Notes: generated from the sequence alone by a model not told the origin. DNA of 41,928 bases from an uncultured Flavobacteriales bacterium (GCA_938009745.1 CALLII010000089.1:1-41928); one strand, 5' to 3'; shown: positions 15,857 through 25,683, counted from the first letter of the stretch. Numbers and translations are program-made.

Positions 15857-17197
15857 ATGGCAAAAGCTATAAAAATTAAAAAAGGTCTTGATCTTAAGGT
15901 AAAAGGAAAGCCTGAACCAAATATTCAGGAAGTGTCAAACTCTTCTGACTACGCCCTTAAACCAACTGATTTTCCATCTTTAACTCCAAAAATGGTAGTG
16001 AAAGAAGGAGAAAAAGTAAAAGTTGGAACTCCAATTTTCTTCGATAAATACAGAGAAGCAATTCAATATGTATCACCAGTAAGTGGAACTGTTGAAGAAA
16101 TAAAAAGAGGAGCAAAGCGTAAAATCCTTTCAGTTACAATAAAAGCAGATTCAGAATTTTCTCATGAAAGTGTTGATACATCTGGCGATACCAAAGAAGT
16201 TATTCTTAAAAGTGGGCTTTGGCCAACAATTAAGCAAAGACCTCTTGATATAGTTGCTGATTACAACAAAGTTCCAAAAGCAATTTATGTTTCAGGATTT
16301 GATTCAGCTCCATTAGCTCCAGATTATGAGTTTTTGTTGAATGATAAAAAAGAAGCTCTTCAAGCTGGTTTTGATGCATTATCAAAATTGACCGAAGGAA
16401 AAGTTAATGTTACTATAGAAAGTAATGTAAAAAGTAGTAGTGTTTTTGCTTCAATAAATGGAATCGAACTACACACAATCAGTAGCAAACACCCTGCAGG
16501 AAATGTGGGAACACAAATCCATCATATAGCACCTGTTAATAAGGGTGAGTTTATTTGGACAATAAATGCAATTGATGTTGCACGTATAGGAACCTTGTTT
16601 ACATCAGGGAAATTAGATTTTACAAAAATCATTGCATTAACAGGTTCAGAAGTAGAATCACCAAGTTATTACAAAATGATATCTGGTGCTAGTTTAACTA
16701 ATTTAGTAGACAAGAAAATCACTTCGGATAACGTAAGGTATATTTCTGGTAACATGTTAACCGGAGATAACGTAGGTAAAGATGGTTATTTAGGATTTTA
16801 CGAAAATCAAGTAACCGTAATTCCAGAAGGAGATGTTTACCGTTTCGCATTTACAGAAGGATGGATGGCTCCAGGATTTAATAAGTTATCTAATTCCCAA
16901 ACATTCTTATCTAGTCTTGTTCCTAAAAAAGCATATGATGTAGATACGAATACAAATGGAGAAGAAAGAGCATTTGTTATGTCTGGTCAATATGAAAAGG
17001 TATTTCCTTTTGATATTTACCCAGTACAATTATTAAAAGCTGCAATAACAAACGACATAGATAAAATGGAAAAATTAGGAATTTACGAAGTAGCTCCTGA
17101 AGATTTTGCTTTATGTGAATTCGTTTGTTCTTCAAAAATAAATTCTCAACAAATAATTAGAGACGGACTTAAAGTAATTGAAGAAGAGTGTATGTAA
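15857..17197 (+). CDS. nqrA: Na+-translocating NADH:quinone reductase subunit A
   Basis: NqrA is the peripheral subunit of the Na+-NQR, a six-subunit membrane complex that oxidises NADH, reduces quinone and pumps sodium ions outward. This protein has 446 residues, the usual size. Family landmarks include IKIKKGLDLKVKGKPEP at the N-terminus, KPTDFPSLTPKMVVKEGEKV, the hybrid-motif region YVSPVSGTVEEIKRGAKRKI (about 73-92) and a C-terminal AITNDIDKMEKLGIYEVAPEDFALCEFVC. It has no transmembrane segment. It is the first gene of the complete operon, 26 nt after a consensus promoter; nqrB follows after 32 nt. Assignment is certain from sequence and gene order. Confidence 0.97.
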   Translation: MAKAIKIKKGLDLKVKGKPEPNIQEVSNSSDYALKPTDFPSLTPKMVVKEGEKVKVGTPIFFDKYREAIQYVSPVSGTVEEIKRGAKRKILSVTIKADSEFSHESVDTSGDTKEVILKSGLWPTIKQRPLDIVADYNKVPKAIYVSGFDSAPLAPDYEFLLNDKKEALQAGFDALSKLTEGKVNVTIESNVKSSSVFASINGIELHTISSKHPAGNVGTQIHHIAPVNKGEFIWTINAIDVARIGTLFTSGKLDFTKIIALTGSEVESPSYYKMISGASLTNLVDKKITSDNVRYISGNMLTGDNVGKDGYLGFYENQVTVIPEGDVYRFAFTEGWMAPGFNKLSNSQTFLSSLVPKKAYDVDTNTNGEERAFVMSGQYEKVFPFDIYPVQLLKAAITNDIDKMEKLGIYEVAPEDFALCEFVCSSKINSQQIIRDGLKVIEEECM

Positions 17198-17229
17198 CTC
17201 AATTCTATTTATAAAACTTATAATATACT

Positions 17230-18414
17230 ATGAAATTTTTAAGAAATTTTTTCGATAAGGCTTACGAAAAGGCAGGTGAAAAATTCCACCCAGTTGTGGA
17301 ATCGTTTGATACAATCCTTTTTTCGCCAAACCATACTACAAAGTCTGGTTCACACGTAAGAGATGCAGTAGATTTGAAAAGAACAATGATGTTCGTTATT
17401 CTTGCAATGGTTCCTTGTTTACTTTTTGGAATGTGGAATGTAGGAGAACAACACTTTCTTGCACTAGGAGAATCAGTTAGTTTTTTTGATAAATTTTTAC
17501 ACGGAGCTATCAGAGTTCTGCCATTGGTAGTAGTTTCTTATGGAGTAGGATTAACCGTAGAATTTATCTTTGGGATAATTAAAGGTCACTCTTTACACGA
17601 AGGTTATTTAGTTTCTGGAATGCTTATTCCTTTAATTATGCCAGTTGAAACTCCACTATGGATGGTTGCAATTGCAGTTGTATTTGGAGTTGTAATTGGT
17701 AAAGAAGTATTTGGTGGTACAGGAATGAATATTTTAAATGTAGCATTAACAACAAGAGCCTTCTTATTCTTTGCTCACCCTAACTCAATGATTGGAGACA
17801 AGATTTGGATATCTCAAATGAGAGATATGGAAGCTAACGGAACTTTAGCGGATGGAGTTTCAGGAGCAACACCACTTGGTCAATTGGCAACAATGGATCC
17901 AGGAACAGTAGATACTTATTATGCGAATGGGGGTGTAGATTTTTCTCAATCATTAATGGGTAATTACCTAGGAAGTATCGGAGAAACATCAGTTTACGCT
18001 ATTTTACTTGGATTAGCCTTTTTATTAATTACTCGTGTTGCAAGTTGGAGAATAGTAGTTTCTTTCTTCGCAGGAGGATTTGTAATGGCATCTATCTTCA
18101 ATATTTTCGCAGGAGATAATGTATTCATGCAAGTGCCGGCATTAAGCCAGTTAATGTTAGGTAGTTTTATGTTCGGAATGGTATTTATGATTACTGATCC
18201 AGTAACAGCTGCCCAAACTAACAAAGGAAAATTCTATTATGGTTTTTTAGCAGGTTTTATTGGAATCTTAATTAGAGTAGCCAATCCAGCCTACCCAGAA
18301 GGAATTATGTTAGGAATATTAATTGCCAATGTATGTGCTTCATTAATAGACCACATGGTAATTAACGCTAACATCAAAAGAAGAGAAAAAAGATTAGCTA
18401 AAGCAACAGCTTAA
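17230..18414 (+). CDS. nqrB: Na+-translocating NADH:quinone reductase subunit B
   Basis: A 394-residue membrane subunit with about ten transmembrane segments. It carries a covalently bound FMN on the threonine of SGAT (S211-T214) in DGVSGATPLGQLA, and it takes part in sodium transport and quinone reduction. The N-terminal soluble part has SPNHTTKSGSHVRDAVDLKR, and the membrane part has KEVFGGTGMNILNVALTTRA and MFGMVFMITDPVTAAQ, as in other NqrB and RnfD proteins. The position between nqrA and nqrC excludes RnfD. Length and ends agree with other members of Bacteroidota. Confidence 0.97.
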   Translation: MKFLRNFFDKAYEKAGEKFHPVVESFDTILFSPNHTTKSGSHVRDAVDLKRTMMFVILAMVPCLLFGMWNVGEQHFLALGESVSFFDKFLHGAIRVLPLVVVSYGVGLTVEFIFGIIKGHSLHEGYLVSGMLIPLIMPVETPLWMVAIAVVFGVVIGKEVFGGTGMNILNVALTTRAFLFFAHPNSMIGDKIWISQMRDMEANGTLADGVSGATPLGQLATMDPGTVDTYYANGGVDFSQSLMGNYLGSIGETSVYAILLGLAFLLITRVASWRIVVSFFAGGFVMASIFNIFAGDNVFMQVPALSQLMLGSFMFGMVFMITDPVTAAQTNKGKFYYGFLAGFIGILIRVANPAYPEGIMLGILIANVCASLIDHMVINANIKRREKRLAKATA

Positions 18415-18443
18415 TTAGTTTAACAATTTAAATACGAATTAAA

Positions 18444-19370
18444 ATGAGTATAAATAAAGAAGGAAACGCTTATACAATGATATTTGCCATTACTATGGTA
18501 GTTGTAGTTGGAGGTTTGTTAGCATTTATATCTTCCACACTAAAGCCAACACAAATGGAAAATGTGAAGAATGAAAAAATGCAAAATATCTTACAAGCTA
18601 TTGGAATTGAAGAAACTTCAACAATATCAAGAGATGAAGCTGGAGCAATTTTTAATGATTATATTACTAAAAGAATCATTTTGGATTATGATGGTAATGT
18701 AATTTCTGAGCTTTCTAACGAAGATCCTATTATGGCTGCAGCAAGAAAAAGAGCAGACGAAAAAGATGCTTTTAATGTAGATGTAAGAAAGTACTACAAT
18801 GATTTAACTGGATTAATGAAAAAGTACCCTGAAGGAGGGGCTGAATATGAAGCTGCTTTGAAAGAAGAAGCTATTACATATCCTTTATTTGTTTGTGAAA
18901 AGGACGGTAAAGAGTTTTATATCACTTACTTCAGTGGGAAAGGATTATGGGATGATATTTGGGGATATATTTCTTTGCAAGAAGATGGAAGGACTATTAA
19001 CGGTTCAGTTTTCGATCATAAAGGAGAAACTCCTGGACTTGGATCTAAAATTACTGAAGCTCCTTTTAATGATGATTTTTTAGGAAAAGTAATCACTACT
19101 GACGAAGGAGAATACAGACCTATAAAAGTATTGAAACCTGGTATCAAAAGAAAAGAATACCAAGTTCAAGGATTAAGTGGAGCAACATTTACTCACGTAG
19201 GAGTAGAAGAAATGATGGATAGATCATTAGCTGTTTACAACAAATACCTAAAAGGAAGAATGGCTTCCAATACTGCACCAGTAATTAATGAAATGTCTGA
19301 CTCGAATATGGTTACAGATTCTTCATACCAAATGGTAATTGACACGAATGCAGTTTTAGCAATTAAATAA
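18444..19370 (+). CDS. nqrC: Na+-translocating NADH:quinone reductase subunit C, extended
   Basis: One N-terminal membrane helix (about 10-30) and a periplasmic FMN-binding domain. The covalent FMN site is S245-T250 (SGATFT), with the flavin expected on T250, and GETPGLGSKITE is the other family block. At 308 residues it is longer than the roughly 257 of Vibrio NqrC. Extra length is in a charged segment before the FMN domain (about 105-145, RKYYNDLTGLMKKYPEGG) and a 35-residue polar tail after the last helix of the domain (RMASNTAPVINEMSDSN onward). The tail is low in hydrophobic residues and probably disordered in the periplasm. The reading frame shows no sign of error. Confidence 0.96.
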   Translation: MSINKEGNAYTMIFAITMVVVVGGLLAFISSTLKPTQMENVKNEKMQNILQAIGIEETSTISRDEAGAIFNDYITKRIILDYDGNVISELSNEDPIMAAARKRADEKDAFNVDVRKYYNDLTGLMKKYPEGGAEYEAALKEEAITYPLFVCEKDGKEFYITYFSGKGLWDDIWGYISLQEDGRTINGSVFDHKGETPGLGSKITEAPFNDDFLGKVITTDEGEYRPIKVLKPGIKRKEYQVQGLSGATFTHVGVEEMMDRSLAVYNKYLKGRMASNTAPVINEMSDSNMVTDSSYQMVIDTNAVLAIK

Positions 19371-19397
19371 TAGTTTAAACAGATAAAATAAAAAAAT

Positions 19398-20069
19398 ATG
19401 TCTGACAAGAAAGAAGCTTTATTCTCTAAAAAGAATAAGAAATTAATATCGGATCCTTTGAACCTAAATAATCCGGTAACGATACAAGTACTGGGTATTT
19501 GTTCAGCTTTGGCTGTGACAGTACAAATGGATAATGCAATTGTAATGTCAATAGCAGTATTATTCGTAATGGTAATGGGGAACTTAATTGTGTCTCTACT
19601 AAGAAACTTAATCCCTTCAAAAATTAAAATTATTGTACAGTTAGTTATTGTAGCTGCTTTGGTAATTATAGTGGATCAAGTACTTAAAGCATATGTATAT
19701 GATGTTTCTAAATCACTGTCTGTATTTGTAGGACTTATTATTACGAATTGTATTATTATGGGACGTTTAGAGGCTTATGCTCTTGGTAACAAACCGTGGG
19801 GATCTATATTAGATGGAGTAGGAAACGGACTAGGATATGGATTAATACTTGTAGTTGTTGCTTTTTTCAAAGAATTATTTGGATCAGGTTCTTTAACAAT
19901 ACCTGGTTTACCAAAACTTGAGATTTTTGAATGGATTGGGTTATATAATATTGGTTATGAAGATAATGGATTGATGTTATTACCACCTTCTTCATTGATT
20001 TTGGTTGCAATATATATTTGGATTCAAAAGAAAAAGACACCAAGTTTAATTGACGAAAACGCTAACTAG
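19398..20069 (+). CDS. nqrD: Na+-translocating NADH:quinone reductase subunit D
   Basis: A 223-residue integral membrane subunit with six predicted helices. NqrD pairs with NqrE in pseudo-symmetry around a membrane [2Fe-2S] centre in the middle of the complex. The conserved cysteine-bearing sequence GICSALAVTVQMDNA (about 33-47) and LIITNCIIMGRLEAYA (about 112-127) are both present, giving the two cysteines expected from this subunit. The N-terminal cytosolic part contains SDPLNLNNPVTIQVLG. It is related to RnfE, but gene order settles the name. Confidence 0.96.
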   Translation: MSDKKEALFSKKNKKLISDPLNLNNPVTIQVLGICSALAVTVQMDNAIVMSIAVLFVMVMGNLIVSLLRNLIPSKIKIIVQLVIVAALVIIVDQVLKAYVYDVSKSLSVFVGLIITNCIIMGRLEAYALGNKPWGSILDGVGNGLGYGLILVVVAFFKELFGSGSLTIPGLPKLEIFEWIGLYNIGYEDNGLMLLPPSSLILVAIYIWIQKKKTPSLIDENAN

Positions 20070-20095
20070 TAAAAAGATTATTTAGATAAGATATT

Positions 20096-20710
20096 ATGGA
20101 ATTATTAAAATTATTTATTAGAGCTGCATTTGTAGACAATATGGTATTTACATTCTTCTTTGGGATGTGTTCATACCTTGCAGTTTCAAAAACAGTAAAA
20201 ACTGCATTTGGATTAGGATTAGCAGTAATATTTGTACTAGTTGTAACAGTACCAGTGAATTATTTACTTGAAATGTATGTTCTTAAAGATGGAGCATTAG
20301 CATGGATGGGAGCGGATTATGCAGATGTTGACTTAAGTTTCTTGAGTTTTATTATGTTTATTGCTGTAATAGCATCAATTGTACAACTGGTAGAAATGGT
20401 AGTGGAGAAATTCTCCCCATCACTATACGGAGCTCTTGGTATTTTCTTACCACTTATTGCAGTAAACTGTGCCATCCTTGGAGGATCATTGTTTATGCAA
20501 CAAAAGAACTTTCCAACTATTGGTCACGCAACTGTTTACGGTTTAGGATCAGGATTTGGATGGTTTATTGCTATTGTATTACTAGCAGCAATAAGAGAGA
20601 GATTGAAGTATGCTAACATTCCTGGACCTTTGAAAGGAGTTGGTATGGCATTCCTTATAACAGGACTTATGGGATTAGCATTTTTAGGATTTTTAGGATT
20701 TAATATTTAA
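20096..20710 (+). CDS. nqrE: Na+-translocating NADH:quinone reductase subunit E
   Basis: A 204-residue membrane subunit with six helices, the pseudo-symmetric partner of NqrD. The two cysteines expected for the shared membrane iron-sulfur centre are in FFFGMCSYLAVSKTVKTAFG (about 20-39) and AVNCAILGGSLFMQQ (about 122-136). The C-terminal block RLKYANIPGPLKGVGMAFLI is typical of NqrE. It is 26 nt after nqrD and 10 nt before nqrF. It is related to RnfA; context gives NqrE. Confidence 0.96.
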   Translation: MELLKLFIRAAFVDNMVFTFFFGMCSYLAVSKTVKTAFGLGLAVIFVLVVTVPVNYLLEMYVLKDGALAWMGADYADVDLSFLSFIMFIAVIASIVQLVEMVVEKFSPSLYGALGIFLPLIAVNCAILGGSLFMQQKNFPTIGHATVYGLGSGFGWFIAIVLLAAIRERLKYANIPGPLKGVGMAFLITGLMGLAFLGFLGFNI

Positions 20711-20720
20711 CGAACGAACT

Positions 20721-22022
20721 ATGGACATTAAAATAGTAGGAGTAACGATTGTAGTATTTTTATTAGTTATCATAATATTGGTATTGATGCTGCTTTTTGC
20801 AAAAGCAAAATTATCACCATCAGGAAAGATAAAAATTAGTATTAATGGAGGTGAAAGAGTATTAGAAGTAGACGGAGGTAGTACTCTATTAAGTACTTTA
20901 AGTAACTCAGGAATTTTTTTACCATCAGCTTGTGGTGGTGGAGGAACTTGTGCACAATGTATTTGTCAAGTTCACGAAGGTGGAGGAGCTATTCTTCCAA
21001 CTGAAGTACCATCTTTTACTCGTAAAGAGATAGCAACTAATCATAGATTAGGTTGCCAAGTGAAGGTGAAAGAAGATATGGAAATTGAGATTGAAGAAGA
21101 AATTCTTGGAATTAAAGAATGGCAAGCAACAGTTTCTTCAAACTTCAATGTAGCCACTTTTATTAAGGAGTTTATAGTTGAAATCCCTGAAGATATGGAC
21201 TATAAAGCAGGAGGTTATATTCAAATTAATATTCCACCATGTACTGTCCCTTATAGCGAATTTGATGTTGAAGCACATCCTCAAGATCACCCTGGAGAAC
21301 CAGAAAAATTTAAAGCTGATTGGGATAAATTTGGATTGTGGCCATTAGTAATGGAAAACAAAGAAGAAGTAGTAAGAGCATACTCAATGGCTTCTTACCC
21401 AGCAGAAGGAAGAAAAATTATGCTGAATGTGCGTATTGCAACTCCACCATGGGATAGAGCTGCAAATGCTTGGATGAAAGTAAATCCAGGAGTAGCATCT
21501 TCATATATATTTAACCAAAAAGTTGGAGACAAAGTAACAATTTCGGGACCTTACGGAGAATTCTTTATCAATGATTCTGAGGCAGAAATGCTTTACATTG
21601 GAGGAGGAGCAGGAATGGCACCAATGAGATCTCACTTATATGAATTGTTTAAAACAATAAAAACAGGAAGAAAAGTAACATATTGGTACGGAGGAAGAAG
21701 TAAAGCTGAATTATTTTATATTCACTATTTCCGTGACTTAGAAAAAGAATTTCCAAACTTTAAGTTTTACTTGGTATTGTCTGATCAATTACCAGAAGAT
21801 AATTGGGTTGCAAAAGAAGATATTAATGATGAAAAAGGTGATGGATTTGTAGGATTTGTTCACAATGCAGTAATCGATCAATATTTATCCAAACATGATT
21901 CCCCAGAAGATATTGAATTCTATTTCTGTGGACCACCACTAATGAACCAAGCTGTTCTTACAATGTGTGATGAATGGGGAGTTCCAGAAGAGAATGTAAG
22001 ATTTGATGACTTTGGAGGTTAA
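20721..22022 (+). CDS. nqrF: Na+-translocating NADH:quinone reductase subunit F (NADH dehydrogenase)
   Basis: The electron-entry subunit of 433 residues. It has one N-terminal helix (about 5-27), a [2Fe-2S] ferredoxin domain with C71, C77, C80 and C112 (ACGGGGTCAQC, GCQVKV), an FAD domain with RAYSMASYP (the RxYS motif), and an NADH domain with GPYGEFF, YIGGGAGMAPMRSHLYEL and YFCGPPLMNQA, ending DDFGG. All cofactor residues are intact. The gene closes the operon and is followed 22 nt later by a strong terminator. The product oxidises NADH at the cytoplasmic face and passes electrons to the membrane iron-sulfur centre. Confidence 0.97.
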   Translation: MDIKIVGVTIVVFLLVIIILVLMLLFAKAKLSPSGKIKISINGGERVLEVDGGSTLLSTLSNSGIFLPSACGGGGTCAQCICQVHEGGGAILPTEVPSFTRKEIATNHRLGCQVKVKEDMEIEIEEEILGIKEWQATVSSNFNVATFIKEFIVEIPEDMDYKAGGYIQINIPPCTVPYSEFDVEAHPQDHPGEPEKFKADWDKFGLWPLVMENKEEVVRAYSMASYPAEGRKIMLNVRIATPPWDRAANAWMKVNPGVASSYIFNQKVGDKVTISGPYGEFFINDSEAEMLYIGGGAGMAPMRSHLYELFKTIKTGRKVTYWYGGRSKAELFYIHYFRDLEKEFPNFKFYLVLSDQLPEDNWVAKEDINDEKGDGFVGFVHNAVIDQYLSKHDSPEDIEFYFCGPPLMNQAVLTMCDEWGVPEENVRFDDFGG

Positions 22023-22044
22023 AAGTTTAATAAGATACAATTAC

Positions 22045-22079
22045 AAAAGCCGTCTTGATTTTTCAAGACGGCTTTTTTT
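22045..22079 (+). terminator. Rho-independent terminator of the nqr operon
   Basis: A 13-bp GC-containing stem (AAAAGCCGTCTTG at 22045-22057 with CAAGACGGCTTTT at 22064-22076), a 6-nt loop and a T tail. Confidence 0.92.
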
Positions 22080-22162
22080 AGATTTATACCGCAAAATAAT
22101 GAACAATAACCTTGGGATTAATAGAATTAACTATTAAGTTTATTCCTTAACAAAAACTATTC

Positions 22163-23464
22163 ATGAGAGTTAAAAACTGGACTCTTCCCTATGCCATTAC
22201 TTATATTCTTGTTTGGTTTACTAAACAAGGGTATTTTAGGCGCGTATACAAACAAGGTCTTGAAAATATTCCTAAAAACAAACCAGTAATATTTGCAGCT
22301 AATCATCAAAATTCATTGATAGATCCTATTGTTATAGGAACTACACACATGAAACCAGTTTTCTTTCTTACCAAATCAGATGTTTTTAGAAAACCTGCGG
22401 TTGCTAAAATACTTTTTTCATTAAATATGTTACCCATTTATAGAGAAAGAGATGGAGCAGATTTTATTGAGAAAAATAAAGCGATTTTTGATAGATGTAC
22501 AGAAATACTATCATCTAATGGGCGAATAATTATTTTCCCTGAAGGAAGTCACAATACAGAGAATAGATTAAGACAACTAAAAAAGGGAATTGCAAGAATT
22601 GCTCTCCAATCAGATGCTGTTACGAAAGACGATATTTGGATAGTACCAGTAGGATTAAATTATTCGAATACCAGAAATAAAACAGCTGATTTGTTAGTCA
22701 GTTTTGGTAAGGCAATCAATGCTTCAGAGATTTTTCAATCTGCGGATGACACAAAAAATGAGAATGAAATTATAGCTCCATTAATGATTAATATCGAGAA
22801 TGGAATGCGAACTGAAATGCTGGATTATGCAAATCATCCGTTTTATAAGTTGTATGATTTTTTCATTTCAAAAATAAAAAGACCAAGAACTACTTTAATT
22901 AAAAAGTTTAAATGGAATAAGGATAAAAACGATAAACTAACATCCTTTATTGATTTAAACTCTCAGAAAGCTGAGCAAATGCAGGCTTCTATTGAGGAGA
23001 TAAGCAAAGTATGTGAGGATAAAGATTTAAGGCCATATTTATTTGATAAAAATAAACAAAGCTTAATACGTCCTGTAATTGGACTTATTCTTGGATTTCC
23101 ATTTGCATTGTATGGTTTTATTAATAGTTACATTCCAGCTATATTGCCCGAAAAATTAATCTTAAGTAAAATTAAAGACCGACAATACGATAGCTCCATA
23201 AATATGGTGCTTGGAGGTTTTTTAATGTTCTTCTTTTGGTGTGTTCAATCTTTCGTAGTTTCTTTATTTACTGATCATTATATTTGGTTTTGGTATTTTT
23301 TATCTTGTGTTATTTCAAGATGGTTCTCTTACGAATATCACATCTTTTTCTTGAGGTTTAAAGGAAAAAAGAACTACAATGGCTTTGTTAAAGCTAATCC
23401 TGATAAAGCATCTAAGCTTCAAATCTATTACAAAGAGTTAAAACAATTCATTTTCAATTTATAA
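22163..23464 (+). CDS. PlsC-domain acyltransferase with C-terminal membrane region
   Basis: A 433-residue membrane-associated lysophospholipid/glycerol-phosphate acyltransferase. The acceptor motif I is NHQNSLIDP, with H48 and D54 separated by five residues rather than the usual four. Motif III is FPEG (125-128) in RIIIFPEGSHN, and motif IV is the hydrophobic WIVPVGLNYS. After about residue 290 come two or three hydrophobic stretches (PVIGLILGFPFALYGFINSY; FLMFFFWCVQSFVVSLF), a C-terminal extension not present in the minimal 240-residue PlsC. It resembles the longer two-part acyltransferases of Bacteroidota and yeast SCT1/GPT2-type enzymes. Substrate cannot be determined. The dipeptidyl peptidase gene starts 2 nt later. 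Confidence 0.88.
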   Translation: MRVKNWTLPYAITYILVWFTKQGYFRRVYKQGLENIPKNKPVIFAANHQNSLIDPIVIGTTHMKPVFFLTKSDVFRKPAVAKILFSLNMLPIYRERDGADFIEKNKAIFDRCTEILSSNGRIIIFPEGSHNTENRLRQLKKGIARIALQSDAVTKDDIWIVPVGLNYSNTRNKTADLLVSFGKAINASEIFQSADDTKNENEIIAPLMINIENGMRTEMLDYANHPFYKLYDFFISKIKRPRTTLIKKFKWNKDKNDKLTSFIDLNSQKAEQMQASIEEISKVCEDKDLRPYLFDKNKQSLIRPVIGLILGFPFALYGFINSYIPAILPEKLILSKIKDRQYDSSINMVLGGFLMFFFWCVQSFVVSLFTDHYIWFWYFLSCVISRWFSYEYHIFFLRFKGKKNYNGFVKANPDKASKLQIYYKELKQFIFNL

Positions 23465-23466
23465 GT

Positions 23467-25683
23467 ATGAAAAAATCATTTTTATTTCTATTTGTTATTT
23501 TAACAAATTTCTCATTTTCTCAATTTAATAGAGAAGTGGAAAAACCCGTTAAACTACCTATACCTAAACTTAAAGAACTAACTCTTAATGATGCTGTTTT
23601 AGGTTATTCTAAAGGATTGTATCCAAGAGGAATTTCAGCACTAAAATTTGTAGATGGAACAGATGATTATTTCTATTATCAAGACAAAGCTTATCACATT
23701 AAAGATGCTGCAACACAAACTAAAAAGCTAACACTTGATAGTGCTTTCTTTCAAAAAGACTTTCCAGGATTGCCTTCAGTTCCAAGAATCTCAATGATTA
23801 ATGCTACTGAAATGGTTATTGCCCAAAGGAATCAAACTATTTTTTATACTTATACTGGAGAAAATAAAGGAAATAAAGTAATTATTAATACTCCCGAAGG
23901 AGCTGCCAACAAAGAGTTTAATCTTGATGCGCAAGCAGTGGCTTATACGCTAAATAATAATTTGTATTTAGCTACAGCCAAGGATAGTATGATAACAATT
24001 GTAGAGAATACTGATTTAAATATTGTCACTGGACAAGCTATCCACAGATTTGAGTTTGGAATTAGCAAAGGAATATTTTGGTCGCCAGATGGAAATTATG
24101 TGGCTTTTTACCAAAAAGACGAAACTGATGTGGCAGATTACCCATTACTAGATATTTCTAAAACTCCAGGAACTGTAAGGTCTATTAAATACCCAATGGC
24201 AGGACAAAAGAGTGAATATGGTAAAGTAGGAGTTTATAACATTAAAAAAGGAAGAACTGCTTTTCTGGGTATTGTTAAAAGAAAAATGATGATGAATACC
24301 GGAGGGGAAAAGGATGATCACTATTTAACTAATGTAACTTGGTCGCCAAATGAACAAAGCATTTATATTGCAGAAGTAAACAGAGACCAAAACTACATGT
24401 GGTTCAATGAATACAGTGTGAAAGGGAAGAATAAAGTAAGAACTGTATTTGAAGAGAAGCATGACAAATGGGTAGAACCAGAGAATCCTGGATTTTTCCC
24501 AACAAAGGATGAAAACGCAATGCTTTGGATGAGTGAGAAAGATGGCTTTATGAACCTATATAAAGTGAATATGCAAAATGGAAGTTGGACTCCTTTATCT
24601 AAATTCAATTTTCCAATCACTTCATTTATGGGTTGTGATGATGCTGGAAAGTTTGCTTTTGTTCAGGCAACTGGTGAAGATGGAAGAGAAAAACACCTAT
24701 ATAAAATCGATATAAATACAGGAGTTGTATTTCCTTTGACTAGTTATCCTTTGAACCAAAAAGGAACTCATAATGGAATAGTTAGTAGTACTGGGAGTTA
24801 TATTTTAGATAATTTTTCATCAGTGAGTGTTCCAAGAAGAGTTCAAATAATAAATACAACTACTAACAAAAGAAAGACTATAAAATCAGCTGAAAATCCA
24901 GTTACAGAGTATAAAATGGCAACAATGGAATTTGGTGAATTAACTTCTAAAAGTGGAGAGAAATTGTACTCCAGAATGCTAAAACCAGCTGATTTTGACG
25001 CAAGTAAAAAATATCCAGTACTGATTTATGTTTATGGAGGTCCTCATGCTCAAATGATTACCAATAGTTGGGGGGGAGGAGCAAGTATGTGGATGCATTG
25101 GATGGCAAATCAAGGTTACATTGTTTACACAGTGGATGGAAGAGGTTCTGCTAACAGAGGATTTAATTTCGAAAACCAAATTCATAGGCAAATTGGAGAA
25201 GTAGAAATGGAAGATCAATTGACAGGGGTTGATTATCTTAAATCACTTCCTTATGTTGATTCTAAAAGACTTGCAGTTCACGGCTGGAGTTATGGTGGAT
25301 TTATGACTACTTCATTAATGTTAAGACACCCAGGTGTATTTACAACTGGTGTTGCTGGAGGTCCAGTAATCGACTGGAAATGGTACGAAATTATGTATGG
25401 AGAACGTTATATGGATTCGCCACAAGATAATCCTGAAGGATATAAAATGAACAGCTTGATGCAGTACGTAAAGGATTTGGATGGTAAATTATTAACCATT
25501 CATGGAACAATTGATGATGTGGTAGTTATGCAGCATAACTTAGCTTTAGTTCAGCAATCAGTTACAGATGGAATACAAATGGATTTCTTTGCTTATCCAA
25601 TGCACCCTCACAATGTTAGAGGTAAAGACAGAGTACACTTGATGACTAAAGTATTGAATTATGTGATTGATAATAATAAGTAA
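23467..25683 (+). CDS. S9-family dipeptidyl peptidase (DPP IV-like), exported
   Basis: A 738-residue periplasmic or surface serine peptidase that removes dipeptides from peptide N-termini, typically after proline. A signal peptide (MKKSFLFLFVILTNFSFSQF) is followed by the DPP IV N-terminal beta-propeller (about 90-470; ISKGIFWSPDGNYVAFYQKD, TWSPNEQSIYIAEVNRDQNY) and a C-terminal alpha/beta hydrolase. The triad is S608 in GWSYGGF, D683 in GTIDDV and H715 in YPMHPHNV. The oxyanion tyrosine region YVYGGPH is present. All catalytic residues are intact and the size is right. It lies in a tight run from the acyltransferase to pcm, which may be one operon. It probably feeds peptide nutrition. Confidence 0.93.
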   Translation: MKKSFLFLFVILTNFSFSQFNREVEKPVKLPIPKLKELTLNDAVLGYSKGLYPRGISALKFVDGTDDYFYYQDKAYHIKDAATQTKKLTLDSAFFQKDFPGLPSVPRISMINATEMVIAQRNQTIFYTYTGENKGNKVIINTPEGAANKEFNLDAQAVAYTLNNNLYLATAKDSMITIVENTDLNIVTGQAIHRFEFGISKGIFWSPDGNYVAFYQKDETDVADYPLLDISKTPGTVRSIKYPMAGQKSEYGKVGVYNIKKGRTAFLGIVKRKMMMNTGGEKDDHYLTNVTWSPNEQSIYIAEVNRDQNYMWFNEYSVKGKNKVRTVFEEKHDKWVEPENPGFFPTKDENAMLWMSEKDGFMNLYKVNMQNGSWTPLSKFNFPITSFMGCDDAGKFAFVQATGEDGREKHLYKIDINTGVVFPLTSYPLNQKGTHNGIVSSTGSYILDNFSSVSVPRRVQIINTTTNKRKTIKSAENPVTEYKMATMEFGELTSKSGEKLYSRMLKPADFDASKKYPVLIYVYGGPHAQMITNSWGGGASMWMHWMANQGYIVYTVDGRGSANRGFNFENQIHRQIGEVEMEDQLTGVDYLKSLPYVDSKRLAVHGWSYGGFMTTSLMLRHPGVFTTGVAGGPVIDWKWYEIMYGERYMDSPQDNPEGYKMNSLMQYVKDLDGKLLTIHGTIDDVVVMQHNLALVQQSVTDGIQMDFFAYPMHPHNVRGKDRVHLMTKVLNYVIDNNK

